NCBI GenBank assembly: GCA_031282465.1
Contig: JAITDR010000138.1
Coordinates: 1 to 10,849 of the forward strand
DNA from: Desulfovibrio sp.
Lineage (GTDB): Bacteria > Desulfobacterota > Desulfovibrionia > Desulfovibrionales > Desulfovibrionaceae
Length of the DNA: 10,849 nt
Reading direction: 5' to 3'
Numbering within the stretch: the first letter of the stretch is position 1; every line of letters starts with the position of its first letter. Shown one piece after another: positions 1 to 5,604 of the stretch. The translations under genes were made by a program, and so were the position numbers. Under the pieces are notes generated by a model. That model was not told the DNA's origin, searched no databases, and saw only the letters and a program-made list of their open reading frames with translations.

Positions 1-279
1 GAAGACTATATTGCCGCTTTTGTTGACGCTGAGGAACAGGAGCAGAGCGAAGCAACCGTTCCGCACGAAGTGGCCGCACGTGTTTTCCGGGAACAGATAT
101 CTCCTGTCAGGGCGTGGCGTGAGCATCTTGGTTTGACGCAAGCGGAGGTCGCAGGGCGCATGCATATTTCTCAATCTGCCTTTGCGCAGATGGAGATGCC
201 GAAAAGCAGCCCACGTACATCCACCGTCAAAACAATTGCCGCCGCCATGGGGCTCGCGCCATCTCAACTTACATGGTGA
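1..279 (+). CDS. XRE-family helix-turn-helix antitoxin/regulator, 5' end missing
   Basis: The frame is open from the first base of the window and ends with TGA at 277-279, giving 92 visible residues, so the start lies to the left. The segment SPVRAWREHLGLTQAEVAGR followed by ISQSAFAQME is a classic Cro/C1-type HTH: helix 2 is around LTQAEVAGRM and the recognition helix is around SQSAFAQME. The acidic N-terminal tail with VPHEVAARV just before it is typical of the HigA-like antitoxins that follow a RelE/ParE-family toxin gene, so a small toxin gene immediately left of the window is expected (inference). Such proteins bind their own promoter and neutralise the toxin. The gene converges with the acetyltransferase gene, only 26 bases separating the two stop codons. 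A solitary XRE regulator is the alternative. The HTH call is firm; the antitoxin role is moderate. Confidence 0.85.
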   Translation, partial: EDYIAAFVDAEEQEQSEATVPHEVAARVFREQISPVRAWREHLGLTQAEVAGRMHISQSAFAQMEMPKSSPRTSTVKTIAAAMGLAPSQLTW

Positions 280-305
280 AGATGCATTATGAAGCTCCAA
301 CGCCT

Positions 306-866
306 TCATTTCGCATCTCCCCGGTCACGGTCGAACCATTCACGGCCGCACGCCGTGCAGCGCATGTCCGCTCCAAGTTTTTCTCCGCATTCGCACACCC
401 GGCCGCGCACCGTCGCCGGGTTGCCGTACACCAAGGCGTAGTCCGGCACATCTTTCGTCACAACCGACCCAGCGCCCACAAACGCAAAACGCCCGACGGT
501 GACCCCGCACACAACGGTGCAGTTGGCCCCCAGGCTCGCGCCGCGTTTGACAAGCGTCGGCCGCGCCTCGTCCATTTTACGGATGTGCGCGCGCGGCGTG
601 AACACATTGGTGAACACCACGGACGGCCCGCAAAAAACATCATCCTCCAACGTGACGCCCTTGTAGATGCTGACATTGTTCTGAATCCTGCAAGCGTTGC
701 CGATGCAAACATTAGGTCCGGCAACGACATTCTGGCCGATAGTGCAGTCTTCCCCGATGCGCGTGCGGGACAGGATATGCGAAAAATGCCATATCTTCGT
801 ACCCCGGCCGATGCTCACGTCTTCGTCCACATAGGAAGACTCGTGAACAAAAAACGCTTCGCTCAC
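306..866 (-). CDS. wbpD: UDP-2-acetamido-3-amino-2,3-dideoxyglucuronate N-acetyltransferase (WbpD/WlbB type)
   Basis: A 186-residue cytoplasmic hexapeptide-repeat acyltransferase. It opens with the family signature around residues 7-30 (VHESSYVDED, then GRGTKIWHFSHI). It continues with left-handed beta-helix hexapeptides (IGEDCTIGQNV, VCIGNACRI, VTLEDDVFCG), an FTNVFTPRA segment near 85-93, and SLGANCTVVCGVTVGRFAFVGAGSVVTKDVP near 111-141. Family members use acetyl-CoA to acetylate the 3-amino group made by the preceding aminotransferase, giving UDP-2,3-diacetamido-2,3-dideoxyglucuronate for LPS or capsule. The C-terminal tail has C158-x-C160 and C170-x-x-C173, a likely zinc ribbon. The start is GTG at 866, preceded by GGGAGG about 8 bases upstream. 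It overlaps the aminotransferase stop as GTGA, implying translational coupling. Length matches the family. The symbol follows Pseudomonas naming; Bordetella would call it wlbB. Confidence 0.9.
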   Translation of the reverse strand: MSEAFFVHESSYVDEDVSIGRGTKIWHFSHILSRTRIGEDCTIGQNVVAGPNVCIGNACRIQNNVSIYKGVTLEDDVFCGPSVVFTNVFTPRAHIRKMDEARPTLVKRGASLGANCTVVCGVTVGRFAFVGAGSVVTKDVPDYALVYGNPATVRGRVCECGEKLGADMRCTACGREWFDRDRGDAK

Positions 867-2044
867 CGCAACGCCTCCCTGACGGCCCCTGTTACTCGCG
901 CGACGTCGCTTTCCGACATATAGGGATGGAAAGGCAGGGCCAGGACGGTTCGGGACACGGCCAGGGCAACGGGCATGGCCTCCGGCGCGTAGCCGAGTCC
1001 CCTGAACGCCTCAAGCATGTGCATGGGCTTGGGATAGTAAATATTGGTCGGGATACCTTTAGTCTTGAGATACTCGGCAAGGGCGTCGCGTTTCCCCTCC
1101 GACGTGCGTATGACATACTGCGCCCGAACATGGCGTTGCCCGTCCTGCGCAACGGGAAGCAGCACGCCTTCAATGTCCGCGAACTGCTCCGCATACCACG
1201 CGGCAACGTGCTGCCGGGCATTGAGTTCTTCCGGAAAAACAGGAAGCTTCGCCAAAAGCACCGCCGCCTGCAGCGTGTCCATGCGTCCGTTAAGACCTAT
1301 GCGCACGTTGTCGTACTTGTCGCTGCCCTTGCCGTGTACGCGTATGGAACGCAGGACATCCGCCGTCGCATCGTCTTCGGTAAAAAGCGCGCCGCCGTCG
1401 CCGTAACAGCCCAGGGGTTTTGCCGGGAAAAAACTCGTGACGGCAACGTCGCAGCCCAGGGCGCAGGTTTTCCTGCCGTGGTACTCCGCGCCGAAGGACT
1501 GGGCGGCGTCCTCAAGCATGTGCAGGCTGTGCTGCGCCGCGATGGGAAACAGGTCGTCATAGTCCGCCGCCTGCCCGAACAGGTCGACGGGAATGACGAC
1601 GCGCGGCCGGAGACGCCGCTCCCGCGCCGCTTTGGGGAGAGGATACAGGGAAGCGTCCCCCGTTTCCACAGCCGCGACGGCCTTTGCAAGCGCGCCGGGG
1701 TCCATGCTGAAGCCGGCAGGCTCGATATCGACGATCACGGGCGTTGCCCCGAGCAGCGCGGGTGCTTCCCCCGTGGCGAAGAACGTAAACGCCGGCACGA
1801 ACACGGCATCGCCGGGACCGATGCCCCAGGCCGTGAGCGCCATGATGAGAGCCTCGGTGCCCGAAGCGCAGCTTATGCAGTGTTTCGCGCCGCAAAAACG
1901 GGCAAGTTCCCCTTCGAGTTCTTCGATTTCAGGCCCCATGATGAAGCGGCCGTGCGCCAACACCGCGTCCGTGCGGGCGCGCACGCCGGCTTCAATGCGG
2001 CGGAATTGGGCTTGCAGGTCGATAAATTCCACGCGGTCGTCCAT
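863..2044 (-). CDS. wbpE: PLP-dependent DegT/DnrJ/EryC1/StrS aminotransferase (WbpE/WlbC type)
   Basis: A 393-residue fold-type I sugar aminotransferase. It starts MDDRVEFIDLQAQ, as the family does. It shows SGTEAL at 61-66 (phosphate binding), LEDAAQ at 177-182 (the Asp contacts the pyridine nitrogen) and TSFFPAKPLGCYGDGGAL around 203-220, where K209 should form the Schiff base. The PAKPLGCYGDGGA string is specific to WbpE/WlbC-like enzymes. These enzymes aminate the 3-keto group of UDP-2-acetamido-3-keto-glucuronate using glutamate. The frame is open further upstream to 2146, but those 34 residues are read through a hairpin repeat, so ATG at 2044 is preferred on homology; ATG at 2074 is possible. 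Shine-Dalgarno support is weak (AAGG about 14 bases upstream). The gene lies 106 bp downstream of the dehydrogenase gene and overlaps the acetyltransferase gene by 4 bp, fitting the pathway order. Confidence 0.9.
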   Translation of the reverse strand: MDDRVEFIDLQAQFRRIEAGVRARTDAVLAHGRFIMGPEIEELEGELARFCGAKHCISCASGTEALIMALTAWGIGPGDAVFVPAFTFFATGEAPALLGATPVIVDIEPAGFSMDPGALAKAVAAVETGDASLYPLPKAARERRLRPRVVIPVDLFGQAADYDDLFPIAAQHSLHMLEDAAQSFGAEYHGRKTCALGCDVAVTSFFPAKPLGCYGDGGALFTEDDATADVLRSIRVHGKGSDKYDNVRIGLNGRMDTLQAAVLLAKLPVFPEELNARQHVAAWYAEQFADIEGVLLPVAQDGQRHVRAQYVIRTSEGKRDALAEYLKTKGIPTNIYYPKPMHMLEAFRGLGYAPEAMPVALAVSRTVLALPFHPYMSESDVARVTGAVREALR

Positions 2045-2080
2045 AGAGAGCAGTTTAACCTTGAAAAAGCACATCCCCGA

Positions 2081-2133
2081 TGAGGGGGTCCGGGGGAAAT
2101 CATTTCCCCCGGCGGGGTTTGGGGCAGAGCCCC
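2081..2133 (-). repeat. Two-hairpin dispersed repeat, copy 1 (intercistronic)
   Basis: The gap between the dehydrogenase and aminotransferase genes holds two GC-rich palindromes. One at 2090-2112 has 10-bp arms (CCGGGGGAAA / TTTCCCCCGG) with a TCA loop. One at 2121-2133 (GGGGC AGA GCCCC) extends by flanking T/A pairs. The order and spacing match the reverse complement of the element at 10292-10355, so this is a second, diverged copy in opposite relative orientation. No U-run follows either hairpin in the transcribed direction, so a plain intrinsic terminator is unlikely. A REP-like or mRNA-processing element is the better guess. Confidence 0.75.
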
Positions 2134-2150
2134 ATTTAATCGGCACTTCC

Positions 2151-3203
2151 CTAATACTGCAGGGGCAGCGACACGGTTTTGCCGTCTCTGGCGGAAATAT
2201 AGGCAGCTATCAGAACTTCCAGCGCTTTCAGCCCTTCGCGTCCGTCCGTTTCCGGCTCGGCCGCGCCGCGCAACACGTCGACGACATTCTTGAAATAGAG
2301 GGGATGCCCGAAACCGTAGACTGAAGTTGTCTCATAATTTGCGGTGCTGATCCCTGCATCGTACTCCCGTGCATCGGAAAAATCCCAGACCTGGATATCG
2401 TTCACCGCCACGCCGCCCACGCGCGCCGTGCCTTTTTCTCCCAGAATCGTGATTGAGCCTTCAAGGTTGCGCGGCCAGGTCAGCATGGTCACGGCCATGG
2501 ACCCGAGCGCGCCGTTGCGCCAGCGCACGTTCAACACGCCGGTATCCTCGACCTCGATGTCGCGGGCAAGGGTGCCGGTCATGGCCTGCACGTCGGCAAT
2601 GGGACCGACAAGCCATTCCAGCAGGTCGACGTAATGGCTCGCCTGATTCATAAAGGCTCCGCCGTCCATCTCCCAGGTGCCGCGCCAGGTTGCGGAATCG
2701 TAATATTCCTGCGGTCTGGTCCAGAAAACGTTCATATGCACCATGTAGATTTTGCCGAAGCGCTTTTCCGTCACGGCGCGTTTCAAAAGCTGCAGGGTGG
2801 GGTTGCGTCTGTTCTGTTTGACGACAAACAGGCGGACGTCGGCCTCGTCGCAGGCCCTGACCATGTCGAGGCCGTCCTGCCGGCGCGTGGCCATGGGTTT
2901 TTCCGTCATTACATGTTTGCCGTACCGCGCCGCGAGCATGGTTTGCCCGGCATGCAGACCTGAGGGAGTACACAGGGAAACAAGGTCGCAGTCGCTCTCC
3001 CGCAGCAGGTCCTCATAACGTAGGAAACCGGGTACCGCGTAGGCTTCGGCGTGTTTCGTCAGCCGTGCCGCATCGACATCGCACAGCGCGGCAAGCTCAA
3101 GGTCGGCGGCATGCTTCGCGACGGCGTTGAAATGGTTTACGGCGATGCGCCCGCAACCGATAACGGCCATGCGTATCTTGCGGCCCGTAATGACGGAACT
3201 CAT
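2151..3203 (-). CDS. wbpB: Gfo/Idh/MocA oxidoreductase, UDP-N-acetylglucosaminuronate 3-dehydrogenase (WbpB/WlbA type)
   Basis: A 350-residue NAD-dependent sugar-nucleotide dehydrogenase. The N-terminal Rossmann fold has RMAVIGCGRIAVNH (11-24) as the dinucleotide loop. TEKPMAT (100-106) carries the conserved lysine of the EKP motif. DGGAFMNQASHYVD (180-193) is the family's substrate-site motif with D180, N186 and H190. WlbA/WbpB enzymes oxidise C3 of UDP-GlcNAcA to the 3-keto sugar that the next gene's product aminates; the NADH is typically recycled within the same pair of reactions. The start is ATG at 3203, with AGGAG 6 bases upstream, and it overlaps the glycosyltransferase stop as ATGA. 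A WbpA-type 6-dehydrogenase that would supply the substrate is not in the window. The specific assignment rests on the neighbouring aminotransferase and acetyltransferase as well as the motifs. Confidence 0.88.
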   Translation of the reverse strand: MSSVITGRKIRMAVIGCGRIAVNHFNAVAKHAADLELAALCDVDAARLTKHAEAYAVPGFLRYEDLLRESDCDLVSLCTPSGLHAGQTMLAARYGKHVMTEKPMATRRQDGLDMVRACDEADVRLFVVKQNRRNPTLQLLKRAVTEKRFGKIYMVHMNVFWTRPQEYYDSATWRGTWEMDGGAFMNQASHYVDLLEWLVGPIADVQAMTGTLARDIEVEDTGVLNVRWRNGALGSMAVTMLTWPRNLEGSITILGEKGTARVGGVAVNDIQVWDFSDAREYDAGISTANYETTSVYGFGHPLYFKNVVDVLRGAAEPETDGREGLKALEVLIAAYISARDGKTVSLPLQY

Positions 3204-4333
3204 GCCGCGCTCCTGTGCAACGGGCCGAACATCTCGGCAAACATTTCATCCAGAGAACGCACCTCGCGCGCCCGTTCCGCGTCGCGCCCGGAGGCCGACG
3301 CTTCGCGCAGCGCCGCCGCGCAGGATTCCGCATCGCCGGGGCGGTAGTAAAAAACGCCGTCCCGCCGCAGGTTCAAAAACTCAGGGGCCGTAATAGGCAG
3401 GCCGCAATAGCGGTACTGGATAATTTTCAGAGAATCGGTGAACGTTTTCGAGGCATCGTTCCTGTACAGCAGATTCATCAGCCCGACATCGGCGAATTTG
3501 ACATAGGGAACAGTGGCGGCGCAGGGCATTTCCCCGTAAAAGCGCACGTTGCTCAAGCGGAGAGAATCAACAAACGGGCCGATAATGTGAAAGTTGCAGT
3601 GCGTATTGCCCAGGGCCGCATGGCGGACAAAGGCCGTATCAAGGTATCCTGTGCCGACAAACACGGCGTTGCTGCTTCCCGGCTGATACGGTGATGTCGC
3701 GCAGGCGTCGTAGACGGCTTTGTCCAGGCCGTGTCGATGCAGGCGCAAGGACGGCAGACCGGGAAATTTTTCCAGCATGACGGAGGCCGGTACGCTCACC
3801 AAGTCGAAAAGCGGCGCGATTTCCCGCTCAAGTGCCGGCAGGCGGGGATGCGTTGAACGCAAAACGCGTATGTCGTCGGAAACGCGGTACACCGTCTTTG
3901 CCGCCGGATTCTCGCGGCGGATACGCTTGAACAGAAACAGGCCGCACATGCTTTCAAAAACGAAGATGCCCGTTTCCCGCAGCAGCGCGAGCATCGACGC
4001 CGGGATATTCTTTCCGTAGCGGTTCACGAAGGTCATGGTGCAGCGGTTCAAAACAGGCAGGATCAGGGTGTGCGGATGCCAGGGGGTAAAGTACACGTAG
4101 GAAATGAAATTCGGCTTGATTTCCACAGGTGTATTGCAATTTTTCCGAATACCGGGAAGGCGCGTGCGGTAGTCGCCGCGCAGATAGGAGCACGCGCTGT
4201 AGCCGACGGTGATGAAGTTCACCCTGTATCCCGCCCTGTGCGCGGCATCGGCAAGATTGTGAAACCCCGCCCTGCGCGGAGACGGATAATAATGGCCGGT
4301 GATGAAGGTCACGGTGGGGGCGTTGTGCATCAT
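3200..4333 (-). CDS. GT-B glycosyltransferase, GumK-like (GT70-like)
   Basis: About 377 residues without a signal peptide or clear membrane span, so probably a peripheral inner-membrane or cytosolic transferase. The N-terminal domain has ITGHYYPSPRRAGFHNLAD (11-29), with a strand-loop-helix pattern. YRVSDD (149-154) recalls the region around the catalytic Asp of Xanthomonas GumK, and SLKIIQYRYCGLPI (301-314) matches the donor-binding K-x-x-Q pattern of GumK at about the same residue numbers. GumK transfers glucuronic acid, which suits the adjacent aminouronate pathway. The acceptor cannot be read from sequence. The start is uncertain: ATG at 4333 or 4330 fits homology but lacks a clear Shine-Dalgarno, while a GTG at 4375 would overlap the PIN-gene stop as GTGA and add 14 residues. 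The 3' end overlaps the dehydrogenase start by 4 bp. Glycosyltransferase is firm; the GT70 assignment is moderate and from remembered family features. Confidence 0.75.
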   Translation of the reverse strand: MMHNAPTVTFITGHYYPSPRRAGFHNLADAAHRAGYRVNFITVGYSACSYLRGDYRTRLPGIRKNCNTPVEIKPNFISYVYFTPWHPHTLILPVLNRCTMTFVNRYGKNIPASMLALLRETGIFVFESMCGLFLFKRIRRENPAAKTVYRVSDDIRVLRSTHPRLPALEREIAPLFDLVSVPASVMLEKFPGLPSLRLHRHGLDKAVYDACATSPYQPGSSNAVFVGTGYLDTAFVRHAALGNTHCNFHIIGPFVDSLRLSNVRFYGEMPCAATVPYVKFADVGLMNLLYRNDASKTFTDSLKIIQYRYCGLPITAPEFLNLRRDGVFYYRPGDAESCAAALREASASGRDAERAREVRSLDEMFAEMFGPLHRSAA

Positions 4334-4371
4334 ACAATTCGATACAATGACGGATGGTTGCGAAAACGGTC

Positions 4372-4755
4372 TCACGCCCGCAAAAACAGGAAGGGACGGC
4401 CTGCAAGGCGCGCATCGGCGCTGATCAGGCGCATGGGTTCGCTCTCCGCCTGAGCCGCAATCATGAGCGCAAAGGAGGTGTTCTTCAGACCGGAAGCGGG
4501 CAGGGGAGCCAGCGCGCCGACATGCTCCCCGCGCAGGGGAAGCTCGATAAAACCGCTCTCGGCGGCGGCCTCGCGCAGTTCTTTCAAATCGGCCCGCAAG
4601 AGCCCGACTTCAATGCGCGCCGCTATATCCCACCACGATACGGCGCTGACGAAGACCTCGGTCTCCTCCGCCAGAAGGATGTCCCGCATACCTTCAATGG
4701 AAGGGTCGCCGGCCAGGGTGCGGAGCAGAACATTGGTGTCCAGAAGCACCCGCAT
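4372..4755 (-). CDS. PIN-domain VapC-like protein with incomplete acidic site
   Basis: A 127-residue PIN-fold protein: MRVLLDTNVLLR at the N terminus carries the first acidic residue (D6). SAVSWWDIA near 37-45 replaces the usual S-x-x-E-I with Asp at 43. ISADARL near 111-117 carries a late Asp (D114). In this PIN subgroup a DPFD segment precedes L-I-A-Q-A; here the aligned residues 93-96 read TSFA before LMIAAQA, so both aspartates are missing. Active VapC toxins are Mg-dependent RNases that need these carboxylates, so this one may be weak, inactive or differently tuned (inference). The start is ATG at 4755, with GGAGGT 8 bases upstream, and it overlaps the antitoxin stop by one base (TGATG), the classic antitoxin-toxin arrangement. 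The fold and pairing are clear; activity is in doubt. Confidence 0.85.
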   Translation of the reverse strand: MRVLLDTNVLLRTLAGDPSIEGMRDILLAEETEVFVSAVSWWDIAARIEVGLLRADLKELREAAAESGFIELPLRGEHVGALAPLPASGLKNTSFALMIAAQAESEPMRLISADARLAGRPFLFLRA

Positions 4756-4973
4756 CAGGCCGGACCTCCGGTCTGCGCGTCCAGATCGGCGGGCAGCGTG
4801 AGCTTTCCGGCAAGAATGCCGATGCGCTTGACGCGCCGCACGTATGAGGCCGGCACCAGCGCGACCACGGGTTTGCCGTAACGTTCGATGAACACCGCTT
4901 CGCCTTCGCCGGCCCGTTTGGTCATCTCGGACAGTATGCTCTTGGCCTTGTGTGTAGGAACCATCAGCACCAT
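4755..4973 (-). CDS. Phd/YefM-family antitoxin
   Basis: A 72-residue protein with the Phd/YefM layout. The N-terminal DNA-binding and dimerisation part is THKAKSILSEMTKRAGEGEAVFIERYGKPVVALVP (8-41), including the conserved GE-x-V-x-I-x-R-x-GKPV. A basic linker SYVRRVKR and a C-terminal toxin-wrapping tail GILAGKLTLPADLD (52-65) follow. It should bind and neutralise the PIN protein encoded directly downstream and repress the shared promoter. The start at ATG 4973 is set by GGGAGGG ending 4 bases upstream. The frame stays open upstream to 5114 with no better start or family similarity, so that extension is rejected. It appears to be the first gene of the polysaccharide operon. Confidence 0.88.
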   Translation of the reverse strand: MVLMVPTHKAKSILSEMTKRAGEGEAVFIERYGKPVVALVPASYVRRVKRIGILAGKLTLPADLDAQTGGPA

Positions 4974-4977
4974 GTAA

Positions 4978-4984
4978 CCCTCCC
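4978..4984 (-). promoter_or_regulatory. Shine-Dalgarno of the antitoxin gene
   Basis: The minus strand reads GGGAGGG four bases before the ATG at 4973. This strong site fixes the antitoxin start and argues against the longer open frame upstream. Confidence 0.75.
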
Positions 4985-5120
4985 GTGCGTCAAGAACGCC
5001 GTCCGGGCCGCACCCGGAACGGTCTGGAAGGTGCGGGGGAAAACGCCGCGCGGAAGGCAGAGAAATACGCTGCGAAGCCTGCTGCTGAAAGCGGGGCTGA
5101 ACGTGAGGCGGCAAGCGGGA

Positions 5121-5148
5121 CTAAAACACAAAAAGCCCCGGCGGGTTT
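5121..5148 (-). terminator. Attenuator-like hairpin with U-rich tail in the leader
   Basis: Read leftward, the sequence is AAAACCCGCCGGGGC followed by TTTTTGTGTTTT. A small local stem (CCC/GGG with flanking A/T pairs) can form just before the U-rich stretch. Alternatively the CCGGGG can pair with the CCCCGG of the upstream hairpin at 5176-5187. This is the pattern of a weak intrinsic terminator with a competing fold, placed between the predicted promoter and the antitoxin gene. Stem strength is modest and no leader peptide was found. Confidence 0.35.
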
Positions 5149-5175
5149 TCGACGGGGGAATACGTTGAAATTTAG

Positions 5176-5187
5176 CCCCGACCGGGG
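5176..5187 (-). other. Short GC palindrome in the leader
   Basis: CCCCGACCGGGG on the plus strand (CCCCGGTCGGGG on the transcribed strand) is a 4-bp stem or a possible pairing partner for the hairpin at 5135-5145. It is flanked by an A-run on the plus strand. Confidence 0.4.
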
Positions 5188-5209
5188 AAAAGTTAAGAAG
5201 CTTGCGCTG

Positions 5210-5255
<46 letters not shown>

Positions 5256-5323
5256 CAAGAATCGTGCCGAATTCATTGACATATCCGGAAATTTTTCAAA
5301 AAAGTTTACAGACGGCGGATTGC

Positions 5324-5352
5324 GATTTAGCGCAGTCTATGACCAGTGTCAA
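5324..5352 (-). promoter_or_regulatory. Predicted sigma70 promoter for the antitoxin/PIN/polysaccharide operon
   Basis: On the minus strand a perfect TTGACA (5352-5347) is followed after 17 bases by TAAATC (5329-5324), a moderate -10 box. Transcription would start near 5317 and run leftward through the CA tract toward the antitoxin gene. The surrounding 5255-5440 segment is clearly more AT-rich than the flanking genes. No other leftward promoter of similar quality was seen in the 631-base gap. Confidence 0.5.
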
Positions 5353-5365
5353 GTCCAAATAAATA

Positions 5366-5399
5366 TTTTTCATGTTGCCGAAATTTTTTCATGTTGCCG
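5366..5399. repeat. Tandem 15-bp direct repeat, possible operator
   Basis: TTTTTCATGTTGCCG occurs at 5366-5380 and again at 5385-5399, a 19-base period, close to two helical turns. The pair lies just upstream of the predicted -35 box (roughly -49 to -82), where an activator or antitoxin complex could bind on one face of the DNA. Confidence 0.55.
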
Positions 5400-5501
5400 C
5401 TCTAAAGTTATGACCGGCAAATGGAACGTTTCTTTCTCAGCGTCCTCAGCGGCGTAATCACGGCGCTTTCGGCCCGCCCGCTTGACCGGCGATAAACAGG
5501 C

Positions 5502-5535
5502 TGCCCCGGTCGGCATGCGGGTCCATACCGGGGCA
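5502..5535. repeat. Inverted repeat downstream of cusA
   Basis: TGCCCCGGT (5502-5510) and ACCGGGGCA (5527-5535) form a perfect 9-bp stem with a 16-base loop, about 70 bp beyond the cusA stop in the transcribed direction. There is no T-run after it on either strand, so it could be a rho-dependent end, a processing stem or a protein site. The stretch 5400-5604 otherwise shows nothing supportable. Confidence 0.45.
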
Positions 5536-5604
5536 CAAAAACTCCATGGACTACTGAGGGATTACCCTGCCTACAGATCCTTGAAGTCCCCATTTTCGGC
5601 CATG

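Noticed and set aside
289..309. Hairpin ATGAAG/CTTCAT between the convergent stops as a bidirectional terminator
   Set aside because: Only a 6-bp AT-rich stem with a 9-base loop and no clear U-run on either strand.
273..2083. Plus-strand open frames opposite the acetyltransferase and aminotransferase genes
   Set aside because: Shadow frames of genes with intact catalytic motifs; low-complexity translations and no family resemblance.
2045..2146. N-terminal extension of the aminotransferase by 34 residues
   Set aside because: It is translated from the two-hairpin repeat, and the family N terminus begins at about VEFIDLQAQ.
5276..5281. Plus-strand TTGACA as a rightward promoter
   Set aside because: No -10-like sequence at 16-18 bases and no plus-strand gene downstream.
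5408..5593. Minus-strand 61-codon frame downstream of cusA
   Set aside because: No ribosome site or recognisable motif, and it spans an inverted repeat; chance frame.
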